Of a DNA stretch of 64,000 nucleotides, positions 32,802-42,120 are shown piece by piece. Both the position numbers and the translations under genes were made by a program. Within the stretch, counting starts at the first letter, position 1. Every line of letters starts with the position of its first letter. The stretch covers positions 2,823,501-2,887,500 of the forward strand of contig NZ_CP117969.2 in assembly GCF_028743515.2 (NCBI RefSeq), in the 5' to 3' direction. Source of the stretch: Imtechella halotolerans (GTDB lineage Bacteria > Bacteroidota > Bacteroidia > Flavobacteriales > Flavobacteriaceae). The notes under the pieces are model-generated. The model was not told the origin of the DNA and made no database searches. It saw only the letters and a list, made by a program, of their open reading frames with translations.

Positions 32802-34079
32802 ATGAAAACCTTGTTCACGTCCATGTTGTTATTATGTACATTTTTACTTCCGGCTCAGGAAACATTTTTACATTGTGGGAAGCTAGTAGATACCAAAAAT
32901 GGCAAAGTTTTATCTGAAAAAACAATTGTTATTTCAGGAGGTGAAATAAAGGCCGTTTATAATGGGTTTGTTCAGCCTGATAATAAGGAGTCAATAATTG
33001 TTGATTTAAGACAAAAAACGGTACTTCCTGGTTTAATTGACCTTCACGTGCATCTGGAAAGTGAAACTAGTCCACAGTCATATGTGACTCGATATACAGC
33101 AAATGAGGCCGATGTTGCTTTTTCTTCTGCGGTATATGCCAAGAGGACACTTTTGGCAGGTTTTACCACGGTGCGTGATTTAGGTGGTAGTGGGGTGAAC
33201 ATTTCTCTACGTAACGCTATTAACGCTGGCAAGGTTATTGGACCTCGTATTTTTACTGCTGGAAAGTCAATTGCCACGACTGGTGGGCATGCTGATCCTT
33301 CCAATGGAAATAAGAGACTTGAAATGGGTGATCCTGGCCCAAAGGAAGGCGTGATTAATTCTCCAGAAGAAGCTCGTAAGGCGGTACGGCAGCGATATAA
33401 AGAAGGTGCTGATGTGATAAAAATTACAGCTACAGGTGGTGTGTTGAGTGTCGCCAAAAGTGGAAAGAATCCTCAGTTTTTTATTGATGAAATTGAAGCA
33501 ATCACCCAAACGGCAAAAGATTACGGTATGTTGGTTGCTGCTCATGCTCATGGAGATGAAGGTATGCAGCGTGCTATTAAAGGAGGTGTAAAGACAATAG
33601 AGCATGGTACATTTATGAGTGATGCCACTATGGAACTTATGAAGCAGTATGATGCATTTTATGTGCCTACAATATCTGCTGGGAAATTTGTTGCTGATAA
33701 AGCGGAGGTTGATGGCTATTATCCTGAAATTGTTGCTCCAAAGGCTAGAGAAGTTGGTCCTCAAATTCAAGGAACTTTTGCTAAGGCTTTCAAAAAGGGA
33801 GTAAATATTGCTTTTGGGACGGATGCTGGTGTTTTTCCTCATGGAGAAAATGCGAAGGAGTTCAGGTATATGGTCGAGGCAGGAATGCCTGCAATGAAAG
33901 CTATACAATCAGCAACTATTACGAATTCCTTACTTTTAGGTATGGAGAATGAGGTTGGTCAATTAGCGGTTGGATTTATAGCTGATATTATTGCGGTTGA
34001 TGAAAATCCGGTTGTTAATATTAAAACACTTGAGAATGTTACTTTTGTGATGAAAAATGGAACTATATATAAACAATAA
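32802..34079 (+). CDS. Secreted metal-dependent amidohydrolase (imidazolonepropionase/prolidase-like)
   Basis: 425 residues. A signal peptide covers residues 1-19 (ending LPAQ), so the enzyme is exported. Amidohydrolase metal-binding motifs in order: DLHVHLE (His82, His84), the lysine in ADVIKITATGG, AHAHG, IEHGTF and GTDAGVFPHG with the catalytic Asp. This pattern matches the group of amidohydrolases that includes Xaa-Pro and Xaa-Arg dipeptidases. The substrate could be a dipeptide or a cyclic amide. Starts 20 bp after galE. A 213-codon frame on the other strand is a shadow. Confidence 0.87.
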   Translation: MKTLFTSMLLLCTFLLPAQETFLHCGKLVDTKNGKVLSEKTIVISGGEIKAVYNGFVQPDNKESIIVDLRQKTVLPGLIDLHVHLESETSPQSYVTRYTANEADVAFSSAVYAKRTLLAGFTTVRDLGGSGVNISLRNAINAGKVIGPRIFTAGKSIATTGGHADPSNGNKRLEMGDPGPKEGVINSPEEARKAVRQRYKEGADVIKITATGGVLSVAKSGKNPQFFIDEIEAITQTAKDYGMLVAAHAHGDEGMQRAIKGGVKTIEHGTFMSDATMELMKQYDAFYVPTISAGKFVADKAEVDGYYPEIVAPKAREVGPQIQGTFAKAFKKGVNIAFGTDAGVFPHGENAKEFRYMVEAGMPAMKAIQSATITNSLLLGMENEVGQLAVGFIADIIAVDENPVVNIKTLENVTFVMKNGTIYKQ

Positions 34080-34086
34080 TTAAATG

Positions 34087-34109
34087 ACCTCCCTTGTGGA
34101 GGTTTTTTT
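34087..34109 (+). terminator. Terminator after the amidohydrolase gene, touching the next start codon
   Basis: Stem ACCTCC (34087-34092) with GGAGGT (34098-34103), 5-nt loop, and a run of seven T (34103-34109). The next gene's possible ATG begins at 34110. Confidence 0.75.
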
Positions 34110-34460
34110 ATGAGTGGAGAGTTTACAAATATTGAAGGTGTATTGGCTGAAGCCCAAAATCAAAATTATTATGATTTGTTGATAAAGCAATTGTCTAAAG
34201 ATCTCATGCGTGTTGGTGTAGTCCAGGTGTCAGAAATGCCTTGTGCTCCAATCGACCTTAAGGTTTGGTTAGAGAATGTGTTGCTTGAATTGATTAAGTA
34301 CGATTTTGATAGCTATTTACAGCTACTGTATGTGGTGGATGTTTCTGAGAAAGAGATGCGTAATCTTACTGCATCATTACCTGAAGAGATGGTGGAAGAT
34401 GTCGTGTTTCTTATTTTAAAACGTGAATGGCAAAAAGTATGGTTTAGAAGTAAACTCTGA
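34110..34460 (+). CDS. Small protein of unknown function
   Basis: 116 residues if the ATG at 34110 is used; internal ATGs exist at residues 33 and 43. It is acidic, helical and without signal peptide or membrane segment (for example LKVWLENVLLELIKYDFDSYLQLLYVVDVSEKEMRN). I do not recognise the family. The first codon touches the T-run of the upstream terminator, so expression needs readthrough or a later start. Its 3' end overlaps the convergent gene at 34444 by 17 bp. Confidence 0.6.
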   Translation: MSGEFTNIEGVLAEAQNQNYYDLLIKQLSKDLMRVGVVQVSEMPCAPIDLKVWLENVLLELIKYDFDSYLQLLYVVDVSEKEMRNLTASLPEEMVEDVVFLILKREWQKVWFRSKL

Positions 34461-34965
34461 AAAAAGGCATCCATGGGTTGGCATAAATACTTTTATTGGT
34501 GTTATGAAGGATGTCAAATCTGATTCCCATTGTTGTTCTACCATTTCTAAAACCTGCCCCTAAATATAAGGCTGGATACCAGTAATTATTCCTTCTATCT
34601 GTTCCGTTATACTGTATTTTTTGTTGAATATGTAGCTGTTCAAATTCAGCTGATAGTTGGGCTTGGTATACAGGATTAAATAATGCAATCAAATTTCCTC
34701 CCAGGACTGTGGCCTTGTAGTCGTTCTGAATTGAAATATAAGAAAAATTTCCCCCTATTCCTGCAGCAAAATAATCGTTAAATTCATATAGGGTACTTGG
34801 GGTGAGTGTCCCACTAAAAAAATCACTTCCAAAATTCAATCCAAATCCTCCACCAACTCGAACTTTATCCCAAAATGTACTTGTGTTTTGAGAGTATAAA
34901 AAATGAGTTGATATCAATGTTCCAAAAAAGGTTATAACCAGTAGTTTTCTTAGAAATTGAAGCAT
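34444..34965 (-). CDS. Probable outer-membrane beta-barrel protein next to sucA
   Basis: 173 residues. A signal peptide (about 1-25, ending LYSQ) is followed by alternating short strands rich in Gly and aromatic residues (GGGFGLNFGSDFF, AAGIGGNFSYISI, YLGAGFRNGRTTMGIRF) and a C-terminal Phe (VYF). This is the pattern of a small outer-membrane barrel. Such genes beside sucA are sometimes labelled alpha-ketoglutarate decarboxylase by transfer from the neighbour; nothing in this protein supports an enzymatic role. Confidence 0.75.
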   Translation of the reverse strand: MLQFLRKLLVITFFGTLISTHFLYSQNTSTFWDKVRVGGGFGLNFGSDFFSGTLTPSTLYEFNDYFAAGIGGNFSYISIQNDYKATVLGGNLIALFNPVYQAQLSAEFEQLHIQQKIQYNGTDRRNNYWYPALYLGAGFRNGRTTMGIRFDILHNTNKSIYANPWMPFFRVYF

Positions 34966-35017
34966 ACTGTAAAGATTCGTTAAATTGTAACTAAGTATTT
35001 TATAAATATAGGAAATC

Positions 35018-35050
35018 TTGGCCTTATAATTTTTAAATATTGTATTTTTG
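35018..35050 (+). promoter_or_regulatory. sucAB promoter (TTG-N22-TATTTTTG)
   Basis: TTG at 35018-35020 and TATTTTTG at 35043-35050. The expected start near 35057 gives a leader of about 30 nt. Confidence 0.6.
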
Positions 35051-35088
35051 CGGAAACTTTATCAAAACAGATTTGTTGCTGAGAAAAC

Positions 35089-37866
35089 ATGGATAAATAT
35101 TCATTCCTAAATGCTGCACACACAGCATTTTTTGCCGATTTGTACGATCAATACTTACAGCATCCCGATAGTGTTGAACCAAGCTGGAGAGCCTTTTTTC
35201 AAGGATTCGATTTTGGGATGGAAACTTATAATAAAGATCAAGCTGTAGCGGAGATGGCGGCGGTTGCCGCCGGCGAAGTAGACTGTAGTTTTGTTTCTGA
35301 TAAGCTTCAGAACGAATTCAAAGTTCTAAAACTTATCGATGGTTATAGAGTGCGTGGTCATTTGTTCACAAAAACAAATCCAGTACGTGACCGTCGTTCT
35401 TATTCTCCTGATTTAAGTATCGAGACTTATGGGTTATCGCAAGCCGATTTAGACACTGTCTTTGATGCGGCATCGGTGCTAGGAAAAAATCCATCTACTT
35501 TAAGGGATATAGTTAAGCATTTGCAAAATGTATACTGCCAATCTATTGGAGTAGAGTATATGTACAATCGTAATCCTGAAGTTATAAGTTGGATTCAGAA
35601 ACGATTGAATATAAATGATAACTTACCTAGTTTTTCGGCTGCTGAAAAGAAGAATATTCTATATAAACTTAATCAGGCAGTTTCATTTGAAAACTTTTTA
35701 CATACCAAGTATGTAGGTCAAAAACGATTTTCTTTAGAAGGAGGAGAAGCTATTATTCCAGGATTAGATGCTCTTATTGAAGCTGCTGCTGAGAAAGGAG
35801 TGGAGCAATTTGTTATGGGTATGGCTCACCGTGGTCGTCTTAATGTTCTTGCTAATATATTTGGGAAGCCAACGCAAGAGATATTTTCTGAATTTGATGG
35901 AAAGGATTATGATAAAGAGTACTTTGATGGTGATGTGAAATACCATTTAGGTCTTACTTCAGACAGGAAGACTAGTTCTGGGAAAAGTATTAACATTAAT
36001 TTGGCTCCTAATCCATCGCACCTTGAAACAGTAGGTGCTGTTATTGAGGGAATTACTAGAGCTAAACAAGATAGATATTACCCGGATGATTTTTCAAAGG
36101 TGTTGCCTATTGCTGTGCATGGTGATGCTGCGGTTGCTGGACAAGGTATAGTGTATGAAATTATTCAGATGTCACAACTGGAGGGGTATAAAACTGGAGG
36201 GACAATTCACTTGGTCATTAATAATCAAGTAGGCTTTACTACGAATTATTTAGACGCGCGTTCATCTACCTATTGTACGGATATAGCTAAAGTAACGCTT
36301 TCGCCTGTATTACATGTCAATTCTGATGATACCGAGGCAGTTGTACATGCTATGTTATTTGCCTTAGATTTCCGTATGCAGTTTGGCAGAGATGTGTTTA
36401 TAGATTTATTGGGGTACCGAAAATATGGGCATAACGAGGGTGATGAGCCTAGATTTACACAACCTAAGTTGTATAAACTTATTGCGAAACATAAGAATCC
36501 ACGTGATATTTATGCGGATAGATTAATAGCAGAAGGTGTAGTTTCGCAAGATGAGGTAAAACTTTTAGAAACTCAATACAAGGCAGTCCTTGAGGAAAAC
36601 CTTGAGGCTTCTCGCCAAAAAGATCTTACGGTGATTACTCCATTCATGCAAAATGAATGGGAAGGATTTGAACAAGTAAGCACAGAAGCCATGCTTCAAA
36701 CCTATGATACCACTTTTAGTAAGGAAAAGCTTACTGATATTGCTCGAGTTGTATCATCATTGCCTGAAGATAAGAAGTTTATCAATAAAATAAAGAAGAT
36801 AGTATCTGATCGAGAAAAGATGTTCTTTGAGAATGATGCTATTGATTGGGGATTGGCTGAAACATTGGCCTACGGATCACTTCTTTCAGAAGGATATGAT
36901 GTGCGTATTTCTGGTCAAGATGTTGAGCGCGGAACGTTTTCTCACCGTCATGCGGTTGTGAAAGTGGAAGATTCTGAAGAAGAAGTGGTGTTACTTAATC
37001 AATTAAAAGAACAAAAGGGGAATTTCTACATTTACAATTCTTTCTTATCAGAGTATGGAGTTCTTGGTTTTGATTATGGGTATGCATTAGCTAGTCCAAA
37101 GACCTTAACAATTTGGGAAGCACAATTTGGAGATTTTTCAAATGGAGCTCAAATTATGATTGACCAATATATTTCTTGTGGTGAAGATAAATGGAATAAT
37201 CAGAATGGAATTGTAATGCTATTGCCTCATGGATATGAAGGACAAGGCGCAGAACATTCCTCTGCACGCATGGAGCGTTATCTGCAGTTGTGTGCACGTC
37301 ATAATATGTACGTGGCGAATTGTACAACACCGGCTAACTTCTATCATTTGCTACGTAGACAAATGGTTACTAATTTCCGTAAACCTTTAGTTGTCCTTAC
37401 ACCAAAAAGTTTATTAAGACATCCTATGGTGGTTTCAACAGTGGATGAATTGGCAAATGGACATTTTCAGGAGACTATAGATGATTCATCTGTAAATAAG
37501 GAGGCTGTAAAAACATTAGTTTTCTGTACGGGTAAATTTTATTATGATATACTAGCGGAAAGAGAAAACCTTGGTAGAAATGATGTTGCTTTAGTACGCG
37601 TAGAACAATTATTTCCATTACCTGAAAAGCAATTAAAGGAGATTATTGCAAGCTATCCTAATGTAGATGATTATGTGTGGGCACAAGAAGAACCTAAAAA
37701 TATGGGTGCTTACGCATATATGTTGATGAACTTTAACTGGATTCCATGGAGATTGGCCTCTTTGAAGGCATATAGTGCTCCAGCTTCTGGAAGTTATACT
37801 CGTGCTAAACGTCGTCATGCTGATGCCATTAGAATGGTTTTTGATAAAAACTTGTTTCGTTCATAA
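35089..37866 (+). CDS. sucA: 2-oxoglutarate dehydrogenase E1 component
   Basis: 925 residues, the full E1o length. Thiamine-diphosphate-dependent enzyme of the TCA cycle that decarboxylates 2-oxoglutarate. The N-terminus contains FLNAAHTAFFADLYDQYLQHPDSVEPSWRAFF, the E1o recognition segment. FVMGMAHRGRLNVLAN and HGDAAVAGQGIVYE are the cofactor-site motifs, and LLPHGYEGQGAEHSSARMERYL lies in the transketolase-like second half. It is followed 60 bp later by sucB. No lpd gene is present in the window. Confidence 0.97.
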   Translation: MDKYSFLNAAHTAFFADLYDQYLQHPDSVEPSWRAFFQGFDFGMETYNKDQAVAEMAAVAAGEVDCSFVSDKLQNEFKVLKLIDGYRVRGHLFTKTNPVRDRRSYSPDLSIETYGLSQADLDTVFDAASVLGKNPSTLRDIVKHLQNVYCQSIGVEYMYNRNPEVISWIQKRLNINDNLPSFSAAEKKNILYKLNQAVSFENFLHTKYVGQKRFSLEGGEAIIPGLDALIEAAAEKGVEQFVMGMAHRGRLNVLANIFGKPTQEIFSEFDGKDYDKEYFDGDVKYHLGLTSDRKTSSGKSININLAPNPSHLETVGAVIEGITRAKQDRYYPDDFSKVLPIAVHGDAAVAGQGIVYEIIQMSQLEGYKTGGTIHLVINNQVGFTTNYLDARSSTYCTDIAKVTLSPVLHVNSDDTEAVVHAMLFALDFRMQFGRDVFIDLLGYRKYGHNEGDEPRFTQPKLYKLIAKHKNPRDIYADRLIAEGVVSQDEVKLLETQYKAVLEENLEASRQKDLTVITPFMQNEWEGFEQVSTEAMLQTYDTTFSKEKLTDIARVVSSLPEDKKFINKIKKIVSDREKMFFENDAIDWGLAETLAYGSLLSEGYDVRISGQDVERGTFSHRHAVVKVEDSEEEVVLLNQLKEQKGNFYIYNSFLSEYGVLGFDYGYALASPKTLTIWEAQFGDFSNGAQIMIDQYISCGEDKWNNQNGIVMLLPHGYEGQGAEHSSARMERYLQLCARHNMYVANCTTPANFYHLLRRQMVTNFRKPLVVLTPKSLLRHPMVVSTVDELANGHFQETIDDSSVNKEAVKTLVFCTGKFYYDILAERENLGRNDVALVRVEQLFPLPEKQLKEIIASYPNVDDYVWAQEEPKNMGAYAYMLMNFNWIPWRLASLKAYSAPASGSYTRAKRRHADAIRMVFDKNLFRS

Positions 37867-37926
37867 TTAGTAAAATGCTTTACTTTGTAAAGTTTTAATA
37901 GCAAAGACAACTTAAAATTATATACA

Positions 37927-39147
37927 ATGATTTTAGAAATGAAAGTTCCCTCACCGGGAGAATCCATAACTGAGGTAGAAATAGCTACCTGGTTGGTAAA
38001 AGATGGTGATTACGTAGAGAAAGATCAAGCCATTGCTGAGGTAGATTCTGATAAGGCAACCTTAGAACTTCCAGCTGAGGCAAGTGGGATTATTACACTT
38101 AAGGCTGAAGAAGGTGATGCTGTTGCGGTAGGGGCTGTTGTATGTCACATTGATACAGCTGCTGCAAGGCCTGATGGTGCTGCAGCACCTGTTGTAGAAA
38201 CAAAAAAGGAGGAGGCTGTTAAAGTGGAAGCTCCGAAGCCTTCACCTACACCGGTACAATCTGCAACCTACGCTACAGGTACCGCAAGTCCTGCAGCTAA
38301 AAAGATATTGGAGGAGAAAGGTATTCCGGCAACTCAAGTAAAGGGAACTGGGAAAGATGGTAGAGTAACTAAGGATGATGCTGTGAAAGCTGTACCTTCA
38401 ATGGGAACCCCAGGAGGGGGAAGTCGTGGAGAGACACGACAAAAGTTGTCTATGTTGCGTCGTAAAGTTGCTGAAAGACTTGTTTCTGCAAAAAACGAAA
38501 CGGCTATGCTTACTACTTTTAATGAGGTGGATATGAGTGCGATTTATGCCGTTCGTAATGAGTATAAAGACGTTTTTAAAGATAAACATGGCGTTGGTCT
38601 TGGGTTTATGTCGTTTTTCAGTAAAGCTGTGGTACGTGCATTGCAGTTATTCCCTGATGTAAATTCAATGATTGATGGTGACTATAAGATAAGTTATGAT
38701 TTTTGTGATATATCTGTAGCTGTTTCAGGTCCTAAGGGTCTTATGGTACCTGTTATGCGTAATGCCGAAGCTTTAAGCTTTAGAGGTGTTGAAGCTGAAA
38801 TTAAGCGTTTGGCACTTCGTGCACGTGATGGGCAGATAACTGTTGACGAAATGACTGGGGGTACATTTACTATTTCTAATGGTGGAGTATTTGGAAGTAT
38901 GTTGAGTACACCTATTATCAATCCTCCTCAAAGTGGTATCCTAGGAATGCACAATATTGTGGATCGTGCTATTGTTAAAAACGGACAAATTGTGATAGCT
39001 CCTGTGATGTATGTAGCCTTGTCATATGACCACCGTATAATTGATGGTAGGGAATCCGTAGGATTTTTGGTTGCAGTTAAAGAGGCATTGGAAAATCCTG
39101 TAGAATTGTTAATGAATAACGATCCTAAACGTGCTTTAGAATTGTAG
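37927..39147 (+). CDS. sucB: Dihydrolipoyllysine-residue succinyltransferase (E2 of 2-oxoglutarate dehydrogenase)
   Basis: 406 residues. One lipoyl domain with the modified Lys43 (EVDSDKATLELPA), an Ala/Pro/Thr-rich linker, a peripheral-subunit-binding domain around 118-155 (SPAAKKILEEKGI...DGRVTKDD), and the catalytic domain with the acyltransferase motif SYDHRIIDGRESV near the C-terminus. It forms the core of the 2-oxoglutarate dehydrogenase complex with SucA. Confidence 0.96.
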   Translation: MILEMKVPSPGESITEVEIATWLVKDGDYVEKDQAIAEVDSDKATLELPAEASGIITLKAEEGDAVAVGAVVCHIDTAAARPDGAAAPVVETKKEEAVKVEAPKPSPTPVQSATYATGTASPAAKKILEEKGIPATQVKGTGKDGRVTKDDAVKAVPSMGTPGGGSRGETRQKLSMLRRKVAERLVSAKNETAMLTTFNEVDMSAIYAVRNEYKDVFKDKHGVGLGFMSFFSKAVVRALQLFPDVNSMIDGDYKISYDFCDISVAVSGPKGLMVPVMRNAEALSFRGVEAEIKRLALRARDGQITVDEMTGGTFTISNGGVFGSMLSTPIINPPQSGILGMHNIVDRAIVKNGQIVIAPVMYVALSYDHRIIDGRESVGFLVAVKEALENPVELLMNNDPKRALEL

Positions 39148-39169
39148 AAATAATTTAAATATATAAAGG

Positions 39170-39196
39170 AAAGGCTTCGTTAAACGAAGCCTTTTT
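39170..39196 (+). terminator. Terminator after sucB
   Basis: 11-bp stem (39170-39180 with 39184-39194), 3-nt loop, T-run following. It lies 22 bp past the sucB stop. Confidence 0.88.
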
Positions 39197-39494
39197 GTTT
39201 GTCTCAACTTGTAATCAGGAAGATCAAGTTGACAAGTAATCCACTAATCAAAATAAAATAGATAAGGAACAAGGTGTAAAACTTTAAGATATGGTTTAAG
39301 AGTTGCATTTCTTTGATAGTTGATTGCTTTTAATAGTCCAAATGTAGCTCAATATACCGTAGTCCGGTAGGGGAAAAACACCCAAAATCATGCAATTAAT
39401 CTATTTAAAAATTTTAAAAAAGATTAATTTTCAATCATTATACGCCTTATCGATAAAGGTTAAAATTAGAATGTATTTTAAAAAATAATATAGG
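39197..39494. other. Intergenic region after the sucB terminator, no gene seen
   Basis: About 300 bp of A/T-rich sequence with no credible open frame. It holds one imperfectly spaced inverted repeat, TCAACTTG-N13-CAAGTTGA (39204-39232), whose role is unclear. Confidence 0.45.
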
Positions 39495-39947
39495 CTATTT
39501 AATATATAGTCTTTTTTTGGAATAATCAATGATAGCCTTGGATTTTTTAAGAACATCTGCTCCAATGATACCGTGGACTGGGAGAGCATCATTTTGTGTG
39601 AGTGCTTGATTAACATGGGTGAGATCGAAAAGGACTAGTTCAACTTTCTTTTTTTGCCATGGACCGATTTCAAGTATATTTTTTTTTGAGATTTGGGTCT
39701 CCATGTTAGTAGCTCCCGCTCCAGAGGCCTTTATTTCAGATAGTTCAGGAATTAGGTTGAAATGTTTAATACAATCTAATCCGACACATGTGCTGGAAGC
39801 TCCAGTATCCACAATAAACCTGCCTTGAATACCATTTAAATGAGCTGTAAGTTCAAAATGGTTCGTCCTAGTTAGTGTTAGGGGTATGATATGGTATCCT
39901 TTTTTTAATAGGAATGTCTTTAGGTTTTTCACGTTTGTGATTTTCAT
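39495..39947 (-). CDS. Retropepsin-like aspartic protease family protein
   Basis: 150 residues. One copy of the aspartic protease motif, IVDTGASST with Asp47, and a C-terminal HGIIGADVLKKSKAIIDYSKKRLYI stretch, matching the second conserved block (GxDxL) of single-domain retropepsin-like proteins. Such proteins would have to act as homodimers. There is no signal peptide, so it is probably cytosolic. Substrate unknown. It is isolated between long A/T-rich spacers. Confidence 0.82.
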   Translation of the reverse strand: MKITNVKNLKTFLLKKGYHIIPLTLTRTNHFELTAHLNGIQGRFIVDTGASSTCVGLDCIKHFNLIPELSEIKASGAGATNMETQISKKNILEIGPWQKKKVELVLFDLTHVNQALTQNDALPVHGIIGADVLKKSKAIIDYSKKRLYIK

Positions 39948-40205
39948 TTTTTTTTTGGAGTATAAAAGTACAATACCTATTTACATAAATAGTTCTATCG
40001 GTTGATAATTAATAGTGAAAATTAATTGTTAAGGATGGAAAATATGTAAAGTGATACAAAAGCTTGTTAATGATTTTTGGCTGGATTAATATATTATATT
40101 CGAGGTTTAATGATGATTTTTTCGGAGTATAAAAGTGCCATTTAGATGTAAATTTTAGTAAATAGGGTGTAAGTTAAACTTCCGGAAATTGTTTTAAAAA
40201 AGCTG

Positions 40206-40234
40206 TTTGATTGCTTATGACTTTTTTACTTTTG
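40206..40234 (+). promoter_or_regulatory. tatD promoter (TTTG-N17-TACTTTTG)
   Basis: TTTG at 40206-40209 and TACTTTTG at 40227-40234. The expected start (about 40240) coincides with the ATG at 40240, suggesting a leaderless or nearly leaderless mRNA. Confidence 0.6.
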
Positions 40235-40239
40235 TGGTT

Positions 40240-41013
40240 ATGATAGTAACTGATACCCATACTCATTTATATAGTGAGGTTTTTGATGAAGATAGGGATT
40301 TAATTGTAACTAGAGCCTTGGACGCAGGTGTGAAGCAATTTTTTATTCCAGCCATTGATTCTTCATATATTCCATCAATGTTGAAACTAAAAAGGGACTA
40401 TCCTGAATATATGTACCTTATGGCAGGGTTACATCCAACGCATGTTAAAGAAAACTTTAAACAGGAATTAGCTGCGGTTGAGACGATGCTTGAAATGCAT
40501 CAATGTTTTGCGATAGGTGAAACAGGAATGGATTTGTATTGGGACAAAACCTTTATAAAAGAACAGCAGGAAGCGTTCCGTTATCAAATCCGATTGGCTA
40601 AAAAGCATAATTTGCCTGTAGTTATTCATTGTAGGGAGGCATTTGATGAAATTTTTGAGGTGTTGGAATCGGAAATGGATGATTCATTGCAAGGTATATT
40701 TCATTGTTTTACTGGAGATTTGCAACAGGCTAAACGTGCTATTTCATTTAATTTAAAATTAGGTATTGGAGGGGTTGTGACTTTTAAAAATGGTAAAATT
40801 GATCAGTTTTTAAGTGAAATTAGTATAAATCATATAGTGTTGGAAACAGATTCTCCATATCTGGCACCCTCGCCATATAGAGGAAAAAGAAACGAAAGTA
40901 GTTATATATTAAAGGTATTGGCGAAGGTAGCTGAGATTTATGGAATTGAAGTTGAAGATGTCGCTGCTATTACCACAGCCAATGCTAATTCAGTTTTTGG
41001 ATTAACTCATTAG
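40240..41013 (+). CDS. TatD family metal-dependent hydrolase
   Basis: 257 residues from the ATG at 40240. The frame stays open back to a TTG at 40207, but that TTG is part of the -33 box, so the ATG is preferred. TatD motifs: DTHTHLY (first His pair), the Glu of GETGMDLYWD, VIHCREA, GIFHCFTG and ETDSPYLAPSPYRGKRN. TatD proteins are metal-dependent DNases acting in repair or DNA turnover; the exact substrate here is not determined. Only 3 bp separate it from ansA. Confidence 0.92.
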   Translation: MIVTDTHTHLYSEVFDEDRDLIVTRALDAGVKQFFIPAIDSSYIPSMLKLKRDYPEYMYLMAGLHPTHVKENFKQELAAVETMLEMHQCFAIGETGMDLYWDKTFIKEQQEAFRYQIRLAKKHNLPVVIHCREAFDEIFEVLESEMDDSLQGIFHCFTGDLQQAKRAISFNLKLGIGGVVTFKNGKIDQFLSEISINHIVLETDSPYLAPSPYRGKRNESSYILKVLAKVAEIYGIEVEDVAAITTANANSVFGLTH

Positions 41014-41016
41014 ATT

Positions 41017-42051
41017 ATGACAAAGAATAGTAACCCAAATATCCTTCTTGTTTATACCGGTGGTACCATTGGTATGATGAAAGACTTTGATACAGGTGCA
41101 TTAAAAGCGTTTGAGTTTGATAAATTAAGGGAGCGTATCCCAGAATTATCTCATTTGGATTGTGAAATTGCTACAATTTCCTTTGATACACCTATTGATT
41201 CGTCTAACATGAATCCGCAGTACTGGGTGGCAATTGCTGAAATTATTGAGGAAAACTATGGGCATTACGATGGCTTTGTTGTCCTGCATGGAAGCGATAC
41301 AATGAGCTATACAGCCTCTGCAATGAGTTTTATGTTGGAAAATCTGGCAAAACCTGTGATTTTTACTGGCTCTCAATTGCCAATTGGGGACTTGCGAACA
41401 GATGCGAAAGAAAATTTAATTACCTCCATTCAGATTGCTGCATTACAAGAAAAGGGAGTTCCTGTTGTTCAAGAGGTTTGTTTATATTTTGAATATAAGT
41501 TATATAGAGCTAATCGTACCACAAAAATTAATGCTGAACATTTTGAAGCATTTGCCTCTATGAATTTTCCTCCACTTGCTGAAAGTGGAGTTCACCTCAA
41601 GGTTAATAAGGAATATCTGTTAAAGCCAGTTAAAGCTAAAACCTTGCAAGTTCATAAGAAGCTAAATACTCAGGTAGCCATAATAAAAATGTTTCCTGGT
41701 ATGAGCGAGGCCACCTTTAATTGTATTTTGAATTCAGGTTCTGTAAAGGCGGTGGTTTTAGAAACCTATGGTTCTGGGAATGCTCCTACAGAAACATGGT
41801 TTACAAATGCCGTTGCCAAAGCTCAAGAAAGGGGAATTTTTATTGTGAATGTTACTCAATGTTCAGGGGGAAGTGTGTTGCCGGGACAATATGAGACTAG
41901 TACACACTTGCAAAAACTTCAGGTAATTAATGGAAAAGATATTACAACGGAGGCTGCAATTACCAAGTTAATGTATTTATTAGGGGAGGAAGTTTCTCCT
42001 AAAGTGTTCAAAACCATATTCGAAACGGCTCTGCGTGGAGAGATGGAATAA
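41017..42051 (+). CDS. ansA: Type I (cytoplasmic) L-asparaginase
   Basis: 344 residues. It hydrolyses asparagine to aspartate and ammonia. The first catalytic Thr is in YTGGTIGMM (N-terminus) and the second motif is HGSDTMSYTASAMSF. There is no signal peptide, as expected for the cytosolic type I enzyme. It starts 3 bp after tatD and is probably cotranscribed with it. Confidence 0.94.
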   Translation: MTKNSNPNILLVYTGGTIGMMKDFDTGALKAFEFDKLRERIPELSHLDCEIATISFDTPIDSSNMNPQYWVAIAEIIEENYGHYDGFVVLHGSDTMSYTASAMSFMLENLAKPVIFTGSQLPIGDLRTDAKENLITSIQIAALQEKGVPVVQEVCLYFEYKLYRANRTTKINAEHFEAFASMNFPPLAESGVHLKVNKEYLLKPVKAKTLQVHKKLNTQVAIIKMFPGMSEATFNCILNSGSVKAVVLETYGSGNAPTETWFTNAVAKAQERGIFIVNVTQCSGGSVLPGQYETSTHLQKLQVINGKDITTEAAITKLMYLLGEEVSPKVFKTIFETALRGEME

Positions 42052-42120
42052 AAATAACAGCATATATTTTTTCATAAGAAAAAAAATTCGTTATTTGGCA
42101 ACGTGTAAAACTATGTTAAT

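Noticed and set aside
33267-33908. 213-codon minus-strand open frame inside the amidohydrolase gene
   Set aside because: It is antisense to a clear enzyme with all catalytic motifs, and its protein has no recognisable domain.
39204-39232. Inverted repeat TCAACTTG-N13-CAAGTTGA
   Set aside because: Loop too long for a terminator and no promoter element nearby; left as an unexplained repeat only.
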